From Balanoglossus misakiensis (taxonomy: Eukaryota > Hemichordata), in the NCBI GenBank assembly GCA_040954595.2, contig CM082595.2:5022001-5086000 (forward strand): a stretch of 64,000 nt of DNA, read 5' to 3'. The notes beneath the pieces were generated by a model. The model ran no database searches, was not told the origin of the DNA, and saw nothing but the letters and a program-made list of their open reading frames with translations. The first letter of the stretch is position 1; every line of letters begins with the position of its first letter. The position numbers were made by a program, and so were the translations under genes. Below are positions 23,356-60,849 of the stretch, piece by piece.

Positions 23356-23868
23356 TTGATGCGGAGAAAACACTTGTCGCGAACAAAAATACGGACTCAT
23401 AATGGTCGACGGCCGTGCCTTGTCACGTGACGGGAACAAGCGATTTTTCTCCCATGGGACGAGAATAGCTTCGCACGGATTTTGCCAACCTGTCCGTACA
23501 TGCTCAAATCATGACACCGTCCTCTTTTTACGTTTTATTTTTTACCGTAATTGGTTTTTAAGTCGACGATTTGTCCGGTTATCCAATCTGTAATTTGTTC
23601 TTTTCATCCGCGCTCGTTCGTTTCTCGTTCCATCTATTCATTCGTACATGTCGACACCCATCCCTTCCGCACCGCAAATTATAACTGTTCGATTCGTTCA
23701 TCCAACCATCCATATATATCCCGACCATTAATTATCACCAGTCTTTCCGGCCCCCATTCGTTCATCTAGCCACCTGTCCCCTATGAGAAATACTGGACCA
23801 TTAACTATATGCGCTCGGCACGTCCTCAACATTGGTCATTTTTCATCATTGCGTTCGCGGTCACAAAC

Positions 23869-24183
23869 CTCTCTCTCTCTCTCTTTCTCTCTCTCCCTCT
23901 CTCACTCACTCTCGCTCTATCTCTCTCTCTCTCTCTCTCCCTCTCTCTCTATGTCCGTCTATCCGTCTCTCTCTTTTTCCGTCTCTCTTTCCCCACCCCC
24001 TCTCTCTTTCCCCACCCCCTCTCTCTTTCTCCGCCTCTATTTCTCTCTCCTTTCTAGCATGCTCCCTCTTGCCCACTCTCTACCCCCCCCTCGCTCTCCC
24101 CCCCCCACGCTGTCCCCCTCTCTACCTGGACCTTCTCTCACTCATCTCCCCCATTTCTCGTCACCTCTCCTTCCCTCTCCCCT
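23869..24183. repeat. CT-rich simple-sequence region
   Basis: About 310 bp of CTCT/CCCT tract with ACC and GTC interruptions. The long Ser/Leu/Pro reading frames over it are artefacts. Confidence 0.95.
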
Positions 24184-24249
24184 CTCTGAGGACAACTTCT
24201 ATACGGTCAAGAGTCTGCAGATATGGAATGGTATTGTGAAGTGTTAAAT

Positions 24250-27200
24250 TGACCTATTTCTGGTCCTTTTGTTAACAGTTGTGCGCTGTTCACTTAATAT
24301 ATTCATTTTTAAATCTTTACAAATGAGCCCAAATCTTCAAAACAAATTAAAATCTACTAATTCTTAGTGTTCTAAACTACCGCGGGTATAGGCCCACAAG
24401 TTCACTAGATTCCTACAGTGGTCGTCAGTTCTACATTTGCGGGCGATCGGCGTTAAAATTACGAGTCCTCGTCGATTGAATTGTCAAAGCCAATTGCCTA
24501 TGACCACATTAACTCTGTAAATTACATGCATCCAGAACAAGCCATGGCGAAAATGTTTGACAGGAGGGAAAAAAATTACCAGTGGTGAATTTGGCCCGCG
24601 TGAGGGCGCAGTGCTCGGCATTTGGATTGATGCTCAAACAGAGATGTTGCTCGTCTGACAACGGCTGATCCTGCACTTCTTAGCAACGGCTACAGACAAT
24701 AGAGTTATCATTCCATAAGGTAGGTGGCGATCTACTACTGGCAGTCGCTTTTTCTCCGCGCGCGCGTCTTCCCAGTCAGCGCGTCTCGGCAGCAAGCCGT
24801 CTCTTCCCATTTTTTCTCAGTTCCTTTTCCAGGTCTGTGAAACTCAAACAGCAAAGATGTCGCGAATGTAGCGCGGTCGCGTTGTCGGTAACAGTTTCCC
24901 AGGCAGGGTTTTTTATTTAAGAAAAAAAGACATACATGTATAAGCGCGAGAGCGTAAATAGGTACACCCGGAGAATGTTGAAAGACTCTCTCAGAAACTG
25001 CAAGTTTTCTCCAGCTACCGTGATTGCACACAATCATACGATAATACCCAACGCCGCGTGCCTTTGTCTATCAAAACGACTACGAAACATTAAGTAGATT
25101 TTGATTAAAAGGGGCGATATATTCCAATCAAATTATGATATAATAATACAATAAAACCCACATCTATCATCAAAATTATTTTCATGTGCGCGTGGCGAGT
25201 GCAGTACTCAATATCAAACGGGCGATCGAGTATCAACGGCGAGGGTGTCGTTCGTCCTGTGGCTCGTGAAACGCGGCCGCATGCACGTATAGGCCTACGC
25301 TACTATAAATGGAAAAAAATATCATTAGTTTTTATTCTCGGGGGCTGGGATAAGATTTTCCCCCGATAAGAGAATACACACACGCCTGTACAAGTGTGAG
25401 AATGGGACAGTTTCATTTATCTGCCCGGCCAATTAACCGTATTCAATTCCGATCAAGGTTATAATTGACAAAATACGCGTGTGTTTATGAAAGTCGCGCG
25501 CGCCTAAATTGTCTGTAATTGTGTGCGTATGCGCACTGAAAATAATATAATTGGGAAACGAATTCAGGACAGTGGGGAATGGAAAAGTGTAGATTTTTTA
25601 TTTTTTTGTCAAGCCCATATTGTTATATGTACTTCAAAAGCTATGATTCGGGACAGGATGCTTTCTATAGTACAATTCTTTCTATTTTTGAAGTCCATAT
25701 TGTGGTGATGTTTGCGCCAATGGCTATGTGAAGTTGAAGGGTACGTTGCCAAAAAAGCAAGTTGCGACTCGAAAATGACTGAGAAAGACGCTAACGTTGG
25801 TAGTGTAACGACGACGGCCAAGTTTTCGAATGTGACACGTGCGCGGTCAAAAAGTGGCCATGCATACGTCGAATGGATCCGCCTTCCTCATCGCAGGTTT
25901 CAAAACCATTCTTTCGTAAGAAAAAAAACGGCATTTAAACTCAGACTGGGTACTATACTAGTACATGTACTCTAAAACAGACGGCACATGCATGCTCTAA
26001 CCCGTTTCCCCAGTAGCAAAATTCCGGTGGTTTCCCATGCTCGCATCATTATTTTTACCAATTATGTATTTTACATCGCCCACCTTGCGCATGGCGATTG
26101 AAAGCCTCTGACACTGAACGTGAGAAAACCTATCGCCAGCGCGACCGTGCTCAACACGACTGGATCAATCCACGTCGGTGAAGTGGAGGTATAAAATACT
26201 AGTACACTGACATGACAATGTTAAAACATGTGCTATCTCCCCGAATTTATTCGCAATAACCATAACCAGTATGTTGGATTATGTTTTTATTTTTCTCTTC
26301 CATTTCACCTCATCGAATTTCCTCTGTGTTTATCTAGCTGCCCCTATATTTGGCTGCTATGACGTCGATCGTCGAGATACTACATCTCTGTGAATTTTAA
26401 ATTTCATAATCACCGCAAACGGGTTAATGTGCCGCATAGCGAGACTAGACGCAAAAACGTTTATGCTTAGCTGGGTTAGCGCGTCAGAGCACGCTGACGC
26501 AACTGTCGACCACAAAGAATTTTACAAATATTAACAAGACAATTTCAAAGAAAGTCAAATAGTCTGTGAGATTTGAGTTGTTTATTTATTTGTTTGTGAC
26601 AGTCTTGTCTCGCTCCAAACGAAAGAAAACTTAAGTTGATAGGTAGAATATGAAGGAAAGGCGTTCATGATCGGTTTCCGAGCCGCAAGACCGGTTAAAA
26701 TTCCACCATAGACCATCAATCGCGCACGGTTCGTTCGATCAACGCTTCCATCTTCATTGATGACACACATGCGGGCGAGCCACGGACATTAACCGACGCA
26801 ACGAATAAAACATTTGACGACAGTAATTAAAAGTATTCGTGACCTATCCAACGCCTAGAGGGTGAGCTCCGCTTTAATAGTTGGAAGAAGACGAAATAAA
26901 TTTCTGAAATAAATATTGCGGGTCAAAATTAAATATTGCAAAATGCAGATGGGAATATGGCAACGTAGATTCGTTATAAGAAGTCTGGAATACCAAGTAA
27001 TATACATAGAAGCGAATGGATACCGGGCCTTTTTCTAAACACGTGTAGAATAGTAATTATCACCATTCATTCGCAGACAGGCGGGATAGTCTAGATGTTC
27101 ATAGAGCAACAAACGATTCTCAATTCTGCGTCTAAACATTTGCATGATAAGAAAACAAGGACGCCTTGGTAGACATCAACGTGTATTCAAATGTTTAGAA

Positions 27201-27340
27201 TTTCAAGCAAGCAAAATCAGCATGCGACACCCACAGCATAGAGGCGTCGACGGCAAAATCCCCCAGCTGCCGAATTGAAGTCGCGCGGTTGCAAGTTTTA
27301 ACAATGACGTCATTCTCATCGGGTGTGACGACACATACTA
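24250..27340. other. Intergenic, no recognised gene
   Basis: Mixed AT-rich unique sequence with short CpG-containing patches near 24735-24800, 25245-25280 and 25490-25510. A 62-codon minus frame at 26582-26770 has an ATG but no family resemblance. Confidence 0.45.
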
Positions 27341-27348
27341 TTATAAAA
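27305..27348 (+). promoter_or_regulatory. Candidate core promoter: palindromic CRE plus TATA box
   Basis: A perfect TGACGTCA (27305-27312) is followed 29 bp later by TATAAAA (27342-27348). The pairing resembles cAMP-response promoters. No clear transcript start or ORF on + follows, so this is only a candidate. Confidence 0.25.
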
Positions 27349-27511
27349 ACGGTCTAAAGGATTCTGTTGAAGCTTTCACTGTCCCAGCCCTTTCTTCCAG
27401 ACGTACACGGCGTGCTTTAGGCCTTTTTTCAACTCGTCCATCGTTGTCCCCTGTTTCTTGCGATGCGTTTGCCGATTTCCGTTCGTTTTCCCCATCTTTT
27501 ATATCCGCCAT
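27341..27511 (-). CDS. Candidate short ORF or first coding exon, 56 codons, unknown
   Basis: ATG at 27511-27509 is in a strong context (AGG before, G after) and is the first ATG after an in-frame stop. The frame runs to TAA at 27343-27341. The peptide starts MADIKDGENERKSANASQET and continues with VEKRPKARRVRLEER: hydrophilic, charged and coding-like. A possible splice donor (CGT|gtacgt) after 35 codons would make it exon 1 of a minus-strand gene running toward 21 kb. I recognise no family and found no convincing second exon, so coding status is unproven. Confidence 0.25.
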   Translation of the reverse strand: MADIKDGENERKSANASQETGDNDGRVEKRPKARRVRLEERAGTVKASTESFRPFL

Positions 27512-27720
27512 CCTCACCCTGACTACATGTTGTTTTTTACTTCTGATGAATTTTCATTTCACTTTTTGGATACTTCAGGATTTCACGACCCATAAGGGCG
27601 TGTTTTGACGCACGTACATCACTTGTGTTTGACGTTTTCGTTATAGTTAACATGGAAAGTCCTTCTTTATTGTCGTAAATACTAGAAATATTGTCTGTAC
27701 ACACAGATAACCAGGTAAAG

Positions 27721-27942
<222 letters not shown>

Positions 27943-30900
27943 CTCAACTACTAACTCCGAGTCCAAGATCAGACGCAACTTCCCAAGGTCATCATGAGTA
28001 TTATCAAACCGACGATATCCATTTACCCATGACTTTGACCTCATAGTTTAAACCCAGGATCGAGTTTCGCCAGAGGTTCGCCAAGGACAGGTTGTAACTG
28101 TATCTCGGCTGTACACCTTCTATGAAGCACGTGAAAAAACAAAAGAGGCCAAAAGCAACATTGTATTGGACTTCGACTTGAGCGCTTGTATATACGTAGT
28201 CATAAACACTCTCTGCCCTGGCAGTGTGTGCGCATGCATGCACGTGGGTACATTGTGGAGCGTATACTGTACATAGTAATGCGAGTCCCGCGGGTGTAAT
28301 TCAACTGCCCCCTCTGTATATACCTTTCCTATAAATTTATGCAGAACACCCAATATTGTGATATTTCATGTAAATATATGCAGGGACTGATTTACTTTCG
28401 ACTTGCAGTTCTAAATACAAGATAGTTTTTCACCTTTTGCCTAGTAGAAGTAGGCCTACCACGTGATTATGCCTGACTATGCCAGACCGCTGTCCCGATA
28501 GGGACGTTTCCTGTCCCGAAAGACAAAAGAAAACCCGATCATCCCCACTTCCTGTTTTATTTCTCAAAACACAAAGAATTCTTTTTATGGAGCTTGTCAA
28601 GGCAGCTGGTTCACGGTCGAGAAGTGTCTCTACTTGTTTATTCCATCAAAGAGGGTCAGTTGTCGTTGCGAGGTAGCGGAATTGTTACGACACTTAATTC
28701 ATGAAGTATCTTATGTGCTTTTGTCAGTTGTCTCTGTGTTGATGAGCCAACGATGTCGTCATTTGTGCGATCGTCGTGCAGGAAAGTTGCTGACAGACGA
28801 GATGTTCTGTCCATCCACGAAGCGAGACTTTCTTGCCCGCTACCGACGCGACAGTCAGAGAGTCGTGATGGGGAACTCGGTCGCGGTAATTAAACCACAT
28901 CTGCCCCTTGCCTCACTTTCGATGCCTCAGGTCACGTGCTAAATCACGACGCGTAACCACCACCATTGGCTCCAAGATCTAAACGAAAACCCTCCTCCAC
29001 GTTCTGTTGAAATTTTCAAATGTGTATTAAAAAAAGCGGAGAGGATTTATACACATTCACACCTGTATCTATACAACATCAGCGTCGTTTATATATCCCA
29101 GGTTTTTCGCCTATCGTTATTTACTTTTTACACGATTTGTCATCCGCCCTACCCGCCCACAATTTGTCGCTCACAGATGACAAATGATTCTTTCTTGTTC
29201 TTGGGGCGGGTGCGTTATTGTGTACGCCAAGACACAGAAATAAATCGACGCTGTTTATGCGCAGGCATCGTCATCTTTTCTGGTTGAGCGGAGCGGGGAT
29301 CCATTTTCTACACGCAGAGTGTAAGCGTCACTTTGCGTCCAGCGTCGTTTTGTTTGCGCACGTCGAAGACGATCCTTGAACGAATCCCAACAAAAACTCG
29401 CATTCTCTTTTCACATTTGTCTGTTTCTTCTCCCCGAATCAGCATTTTAGATGACTTTATTTCTCAAACCGGGGACTGTTCTCTCGACTGCAAATAAAGA
29501 ATGAAAGCACAGAGCGGAAAGATCCGTCTTTTCGAATCAAGCGTTGCTGTCCTCTCACTTGGATACGCGACGTTGAAAGACGCCGCGGCGGTGAGAATTT
29601 GGTCCTATCAGCGCCATTTCTGTGGGTCCTGGCGCGAGGGTCAATAAGACAGTTCATCGCATGGTCGGATTACCCAGAGAGAAGACACAGGGGCTATTCA
29701 AAGGGCGTCTCGGGGATTAAAAACAAGAAGAAAACAGACAAGGATCCGGTTGTGGGAAATGGGAAGAGACGCTGGACAATAGATAGTGCGATGATAAGGC
29801 TGTGGTTTCGGCCCCATGCACTGTTCAACCGTGAAAAATAATCTGTCGCTATTTTTCCCCTCTCAAAAGACGGGCAATTGTGGCGTTTGAAACGAGCCAA
29901 GCAATGCAACAGATAATTCAGACAGGCGTTTAAATTAAACAGAGGTATGCGTGTCTTTAATAGACGTGTCCGGTTGGTTTCATAGCGTGAGAAGCCGCTG
30001 CGTTCGAGGACAAAATGCTCAGAATGCGCGCAGTTCAAAATCTGCGCCATCGATGATCGCGACCACCGACTAAACAACCCCAGCACGGCAGCAGGATTAA
30101 TCCGTTTATTTGTAAGATTTGCACAATCCCCAGGTTACGTTTATTCCCTTTTGAATCGGAAAACGGGAGCTGGTGTCATAAAAATCGCGTTTTTTATCAA
30201 GTCAAATTATCTCTACCAAGATTGTACTATTTGTGTAGCTTTTATAATTATGAAAACCGAAACTAACGTAGACAAGACGCATATTTTCTTTGGAAACGAG
30301 TTCCGTATTTTTAGTCACTCAAACGCATATTCTTTGCAAATACATAGGCCTATGTCTTATAAAGATTTACAACCAAAATAGAAAACGACAGCTCTACTCT
30401 TGGGATATAGGCAACCACATCCAAGTCAAGTTTCCTCTAATCCTCCCCTTGATCACATGACAGGGAATTGACTGAACGACGTTTCTGTTTTTATGTTAAC
30501 AATAATTGGGGTTTATCCCAATCAGGGCGATTGGAGAGGGCGTATGAACCGCGTCCTAATGGAGAAAATCTTTCCAGGCGCCATCTTGATATGAATCAGT
30601 CGTTGGGGCGACGCGAGTAACAGGTGGCTTGCAGTATATTTTACAGCGAGATAATCACACATATGGAAGTTCTAAACTATCAACACGCAGAACCTGTTAC
30701 GCGACGATATTTTAAAAAGGAACGACTTCTGACAACTGGGGCTTCGGTTTTCGATATGTAGGCGCGTTAACGTGATTTATTGACGTGGCTTGCGCCTCCC
30801 ATTAGCAGAACAACTCCTTCGGTCTAAATATGACTGGTTATTTGATTCTGTTCGCGTGTTTGGTGACAGTGCGTTGGAATTCAGAGATATTCCAAGTTGT

Positions 30901-32242
30901 GTAGGCCTACATGGCTTGGACCAATCGGAATGACTGACTGTCTAACTAAAGGGAGGCGTAAAGCAGGCAAGGGCCTAGACGTACGAATTCATCTGCATCT
31001 AGAGATTTTGTATCCTCCTAAACTCTGTCGCCGCACGGACTGGACTATTCATTACAAATACATCGAATTAAAGACCATCGCTGTATACAGTAGCGAGCAT
31101 TAACGTGTTGATAAACCGGCCGAATTACTCAATGAACAAACGCTTGGTCCTTGCATTAAAACCACAGCTTCAACGCGTAATACTATTGATTCAGAAGTCA
31201 AATATATGTTGGCGTTTGGCTCATTTTGATAACAAGCTATATGTTGCTCTTTACCTTTTATGAAGGCTTGTAAATTAAACAAAAGAACAACAAAAAAGTG
31301 TATGTTGTCCATTTCACAGTTGACAGATAGGCTAACCATTACACAGTGTAATATTTTCAGTGGTGTTTCCATCAAAACTGTCTTTCGTTTTATAGCGATC
31401 GCCACGAAATCATCCGGACATCCTGACCGTGTTGTCGCCATGGGAACGAATTTGGAGAGGGTCTCTCAGATAAAAACAAACGCGAAAATTGAGTTCGCCA
31501 TCTAGTGTCGTGTTGCTTCGACTGTCGGCAACAAAGAAAAGTACACACGAGTGATAGATGATAACCGGAAAACACCTGTCGGTTTCTTTCTGGGTACAGC
31601 GTCAGCGCGCACGCGCAACTCCCAGTGTCCCATCTCTGTTTACCTATCACAGAAATGGTTGCATTACACACGACGCACTTCACAAAGACTCTTTGCCAAT
31701 AAATTTCATTTTATTATCCTCCGTCCTTTGCACAGATAAATTTATTACCGGTTTATTGCATTGTCAAATGCAAACTGCGCTGCTATCATCGGGTATTTAA
31801 GTACGGGCATTATCATTCGCTACATGGCGAGTCAGTTTACACAGTACAGTTTTTTCGTGTGTGTTGTTCACCGTTTTGGGTGAGTCCTGCTTGAAGCCAG
31901 TGATAGTTTTGGCGCGCAGACTTCCGACTGCGATCTGGGCGATGAAACTTGAGATGGTCGTGGGAAATATCATATTGGGTACCATCATAGCTGATTGAAT
32001 TGTCAATTTCCACCCATATTAGATAACACGGTTAATAAACGAGTAATCGGTTGGATTTAGAAATTCCTCGGGGGGAGGGGGGATGAGGGGGGGGGGGTCT
32101 GATCACGAATGATTTGACAGTGTCATCATCATCCCACCCCAAAACGAAATCAAATAGTTGAAGTGCGCATGCGTGCAGGTAGCTTTTGCCATGTTGACAA
32201 GACAAGTGTGCGTTGTTGCAAGTGAAGTGCGGTGCGGTTACA
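27943..32242. other. Upstream flank of the PRDM3/16-like gene
   Basis: No recognisable protein-coding exon. The last few hundred bases should contain the 5' UTR and promoter of the gene starting at 32243. ORFs at 28479-28942 and 29457-30086 lack family signatures. Confidence 0.45.
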
Positions 32243-56716
<24,474 letters not shown>

Positions 56717-56863
56717 GTGAGTCGAGTTAAAGAACGCTTTCCGCGTACAGATACCGACGACGTCACAGAGTTCCATCACTTGCGCCTATGAAAACTTGTG
56801 TCAGTGTTGGTAAATTTTTTTCAGTCGCGTTGGAAAAGGAAGACCAACTTGCCACTATAGTTG

Positions 56864-56984
56864 CAGGGTTCTCCCCAATTTTCTTTTGAAATTAAATATG
56901 CAAATAATATTTAAATGATATGCAAATGTAATCAGATATGCAAATTAGCCCCAACTCTGTGATATTTTCCTGGGGAAAACCCTG
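56864..56984. mobile_element. Small TIR element with three octamer sites, 121 bp
   Basis: Left end CAGGGTTCTCCCCA is inverted at the right end (TGGGGAAAACCCTG). Between them ATATGCAAAT occurs three times (octamers at 56898, 56920 and 56938). No ORF. It lies about 150 bp after PRDM exon 2. Confidence 0.75.
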
Positions 56985-58599
56985 AGATGCTGAACTATCG
57001 CGTTTCAGAGCACTTTGTTGAAAACGCACTCTCATGCAGAAGAACATTTACCACTTCATTTGCCTTTGAAGATATACACAAAACAAAAAAAATAATTTCA
57101 CAAAGTCCTCTGAAACAGATGCCAGTCACAAAAACTAACAAGGTGAGTAGCCAGGTGACCTTTCCGCGAGGTCACCGTGCTTCAGAAATGAAGTGAATTC
57201 TTGGCGCAAATCGGAGAGATAAAGCTCGCGATGACCGAATGCCCGAGGGAGGAGAACAATTAGGATTGTTTATTTAAAAGGACAACCGACCACCACTTTT
57301 GGAAATTCTTGTTTACCTTTCTTTTTTCTCCTCGGCTGGAATTCAATTTCACAGTCAGCTGTTTGTGTGCGCCAGTTTTAATTACTGCGATGGCGTGTAT
57401 CAATGGGACCTTTTCATCGTGTGCAGACGACCATTAGAGGTATCCTGCGAACGATTTATTAGTCTGGGCTGGGGTCTTTTTGTCTGTTAATTTGCCTTCA
57501 ATTAGGGACGAGGGATGGCAAGTGTGTTTTGCCCTATCAGAGCCTTGCTTTCTTGAGGATTAGAGGATGCAGTCCATGGGACCGAAAGCCAACATATGTT
57601 ACCCATCATTTTCTGACAAGTACAGATGTCAGACCTTGCCTACATAGACTGTAACCCGACGTTGACAAAAGATGTCCGAATTAGCTGCGTGCTGTGATAT
57701 GCCTGGGCTGTGTAGTTTTTTCCGGTGACCGAGAAAAGTTTTCTGTTGTCTTAACTAATTGGTCTTTCATCTACCCCTCCTATCAATTATCAAGTTCAAG
57801 TTTATCGTTAAAAATAGAGGGAACACAGTCAAACAGAACTGTGATGGCAAGATAGCTGTTACATTAAGATTTATGAATACAATATGTTATTGATACCATT
57901 CATGATTAATTGCATGTATGAAGATTTCAACTAGGGCAGTTTCAGAACCATTTTACACCGCGAATCTTTGGTGGTGCGAAAAGCTGTATAGATTTTGAGT
58001 TTGGAGCAATGTACTCTCCAAGCTGTGCCTTTAATAATAAAAGCATCAGGAGCTGTACCCGGCCAAAAATCCAAAGACAAACAGGTGCAGATGAGTTAAG
58101 CCTACAGCGAGCTGCGCGAGTATACCGGGGGTCTGGTGGTGACGCGCTGGCCTGAAACACAGCTCCCGGTTTAGGCTGAATTTTGATAAACTCTCGGATT
58201 TTTTTTTATGAAGCCACTTGCGTGAACCGCGGCTGACCAGAACAAGTGAATTTACAAACAGGAGTGTCAGCTCGGTCAGACAGGGCCATTTGTCACCCGG
58301 TTAATCACCAGTAATAGGATATAATGAGGAAACGTTAATGAGTTCTGCGGGTCATTTGGTATTGTTTTATTTGGATCAGATATCAGGCAGCCCCCAAATT
58401 TGCGAAGTCGTAGATCATTCCGTGCGTGCGTGCCGGGCGCGGTGTCTGTCGATCGCTGCTACCGAAGCACCCCGGCCAGGCGGACATCTGCTTTCCGGGG
58501 GCAGGGGTTCAATTTCCGCGGCCAGTTTATGGTTGCCAGCCCTGCTCGCGTCGAGAAACTCTACCACTGCACAGTTTTGACATGTAGTAGTGATGCTAG

Positions 58600-58815
58600 T
58601 TAAAGGGACAAAGTCTATCTCTCGCTGCCCTTTTTCTGCTAATTATGTTTGATACAAGACAGTATGTTAATTATTCTACATGTGGATATATAGTGAATCA
58701 ACATTGACCACACACAACTTCCATCCTGTTTGTAGGATATAAGAAGAAAAATCTTGCCAAAAACGGTAGAGATTAATGGAAAAATGGCAGCGAGAGAGAG
58801 ACTTTGTCCCTTTAA
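58600..58815. mobile_element. TTAA-ended MITE, family A, internally deleted copy 3 (216 bp)
   Basis: The ends match copies 1 and 2 (TTAAAGGGACAAAGTCTATC ... GAGAGACTTTGTCCCTTTAA) but the right half of the palindrome is largely missing. Confidence 0.88.
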
Positions 58816-59879
58816 GGCATACGACAAGAGACTCGAGACAATGCATTTTATCTCTTCAGAATTTCTACAGACTTCTTGCTGTCAGCTCACTTCTTTCAGA
58901 TAAAACACTGACAAAATTTCCTGCGCGGTTGAGAATTCGCATGTCATAACACGTTGCTGTATTGGCTTTTATGATCACTGATCGGTACTGTAGGGTACGA
59001 TCTGATGGGAATATCGGCCGCATTGTACTCATAAACCTCCCTGGGACCATAATTACAGCTTCTTTATCTGTGATCCAAAATGGCTGCCATATATCCCTAT
59101 ATAGTTCACTCGACCACTTGCTGACTATAGTCCAGTGACATTATCAACAAAAACAATTCTCTGTTTTCAGTTTGATAAAAACATATGTCAGAAAAGAACA
59201 CCTGAGTCTATAACTCATAAAAACAATCGTAAAAACCCAGAGCAAAAATATGAAGTGTGACTTATAAGCACAGGTATTAACTTTATCGTGCCATAAGGAT
59301 AATGCAAAGTATTCTGACTTCATACAGAAGTCCAGTTATATTACCTAAAATCTAAGCATAGTGTTTCACAATTGTTCCAGATACTTTTTGCATTTTTGGC
59401 AGAATTTTTTGATAGACTGACCGTCAATGATTTAGTATCTCCCAAATATGAAGAATTATAGTGAAGCCAACCAATTTGAGCAGTTATGTTGTCCTTTTTG
59501 AATTGTAGCTGTTTTATTTTCTGTGTTTGCTTTACGACAGTCTCCAAACTCCAAGATGGCGCCTTATCAGTTTGACACGTGTCGTGACCTGCCGATAAGA
59601 CAGTAGCAATAAAAGTGTGCCCCATATATTTTGTTGTCAATATGAGGTCTTCCAAAAATGACAGTTATGTAACAAAGTACACCACTGATAAAAAAGGAAT
59701 TTTCAATTTATCTGGTAATTTGAATGCGGGAATAACAGATTTTGTGTCAGTTGGTGGCAAAGGTGGTTTTGTATGATGGCTGGCTCTTTTGGGGTTGTCT
59801 GTTCTTTGTTATTGGAGGAGAGAGGTGTTTTAAGATTTCTTGGACAGTGCGGGTAGAAATAGATATTGGAAAATGAAAT

Positions 59880-60157
59880 TACAGATGGACAGACAGATGA
59901 AACCTGAATGTCCGGAAACAGGTGCAGAGAGTGACAGGGACAGATGGAAGGATTGACAAAGAGAGGGAGGGAGGGTGATGGGTGAGAGAATGACAGCAAC
60001 AGATGGAGAAAGATACATCCAGGGACAGGTGGAGAGAGAAAGAGCGTAGTGGAGAAAGACAAAGAAGCTGGGTGACGTAAGTGTGGTCGAGTGACAGAAG
60101 CAGGTCAGGGGAGAGACAGAGATAGACCGATATAGACACAGAGAAAGGGGGGAGGGG

Positions 60158-60193
<36 letters not shown>

Positions 60194-60300
60194 ATAGGCG
60201 GAGACAGACAGACAGATACAAAGATAGACAGAGAGAGAAAGACATGCAGTCAGACACAGACAGATAGAGACAGACAGACAGAGGCAGAGAGAAACAGTGA
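59880..60300. repeat. AGAC/GA simple-sequence region
   Basis: Diverged (ACAG)n and (GA)n tract of about 420 bp; purest (GA)n at 60157-60190. Confidence 0.93.
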
Positions 60301-60815
60301 CAGAGCTGTAGTGTGACTCGGACAATTTGACAAATTCTGACATCTGGAACAGAAAGATGGATTGGCAAACTTCAAGTAGAGCACTTCATCAATGCTGATG
60401 TCACTCATATCCTTTCAGAGGTTACTGTCAATTTTTATATGGCCAAGGTCTGTTTGCCTGAGATTAGTTCAAATATTCCAAGACTACTGAGGAGCAGGAT
60501 TGAACAAACATCTTTGTTTCCATGGATATTAATTAAAAGAAGGTCAATCGGGTAGAACATTTTAATTCAGAGTAGACATTTGGGTGCCAGCAATTAATCC
60601 AGTTTTATTTTGGAAGGCATGTTTAGGTTTGAATCTTTTCCTTCCCACTGGGGTATAAAGTAAATAAAAAATACTGAATCTGTGAAGTGTTATCGGAAAA
60701 AGGAAGACTTAGAATCTTGTATGAGTGTAAGAATAGTGGATTATTATTCAAAGTTATGTACCACAAACATTCTCGTGAAAGCTATAGAAGATCTCAAAAA
60801 TGGAAAAATTAACTG

Positions 60816-60849
60816 CCCCCCCCCCCCAAAAAAAAAAAAAAAAAAAAAA
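60816..60849. repeat. C12A22 junction tract
   Basis: Twelve C directly followed by 22 A. Similar C-then-A tracts are at 43222-43240 and 50508-50533. Confidence 0.9.

Noticed and set aside
26582-26770. 62-codon minus ORF with ATG (MCVINEDGSVDRTNRARLMV)
   Set aside because: Moderately coding-like but no homologue recognised and no flanking splice signals found; stop region is an AATAAATAA low-complexity end.
59830-60368. Ser/Leu-rich minus frames of up to 154 codons
   Set aside because: Simple-repeat artefact (AGAC/GA tract).
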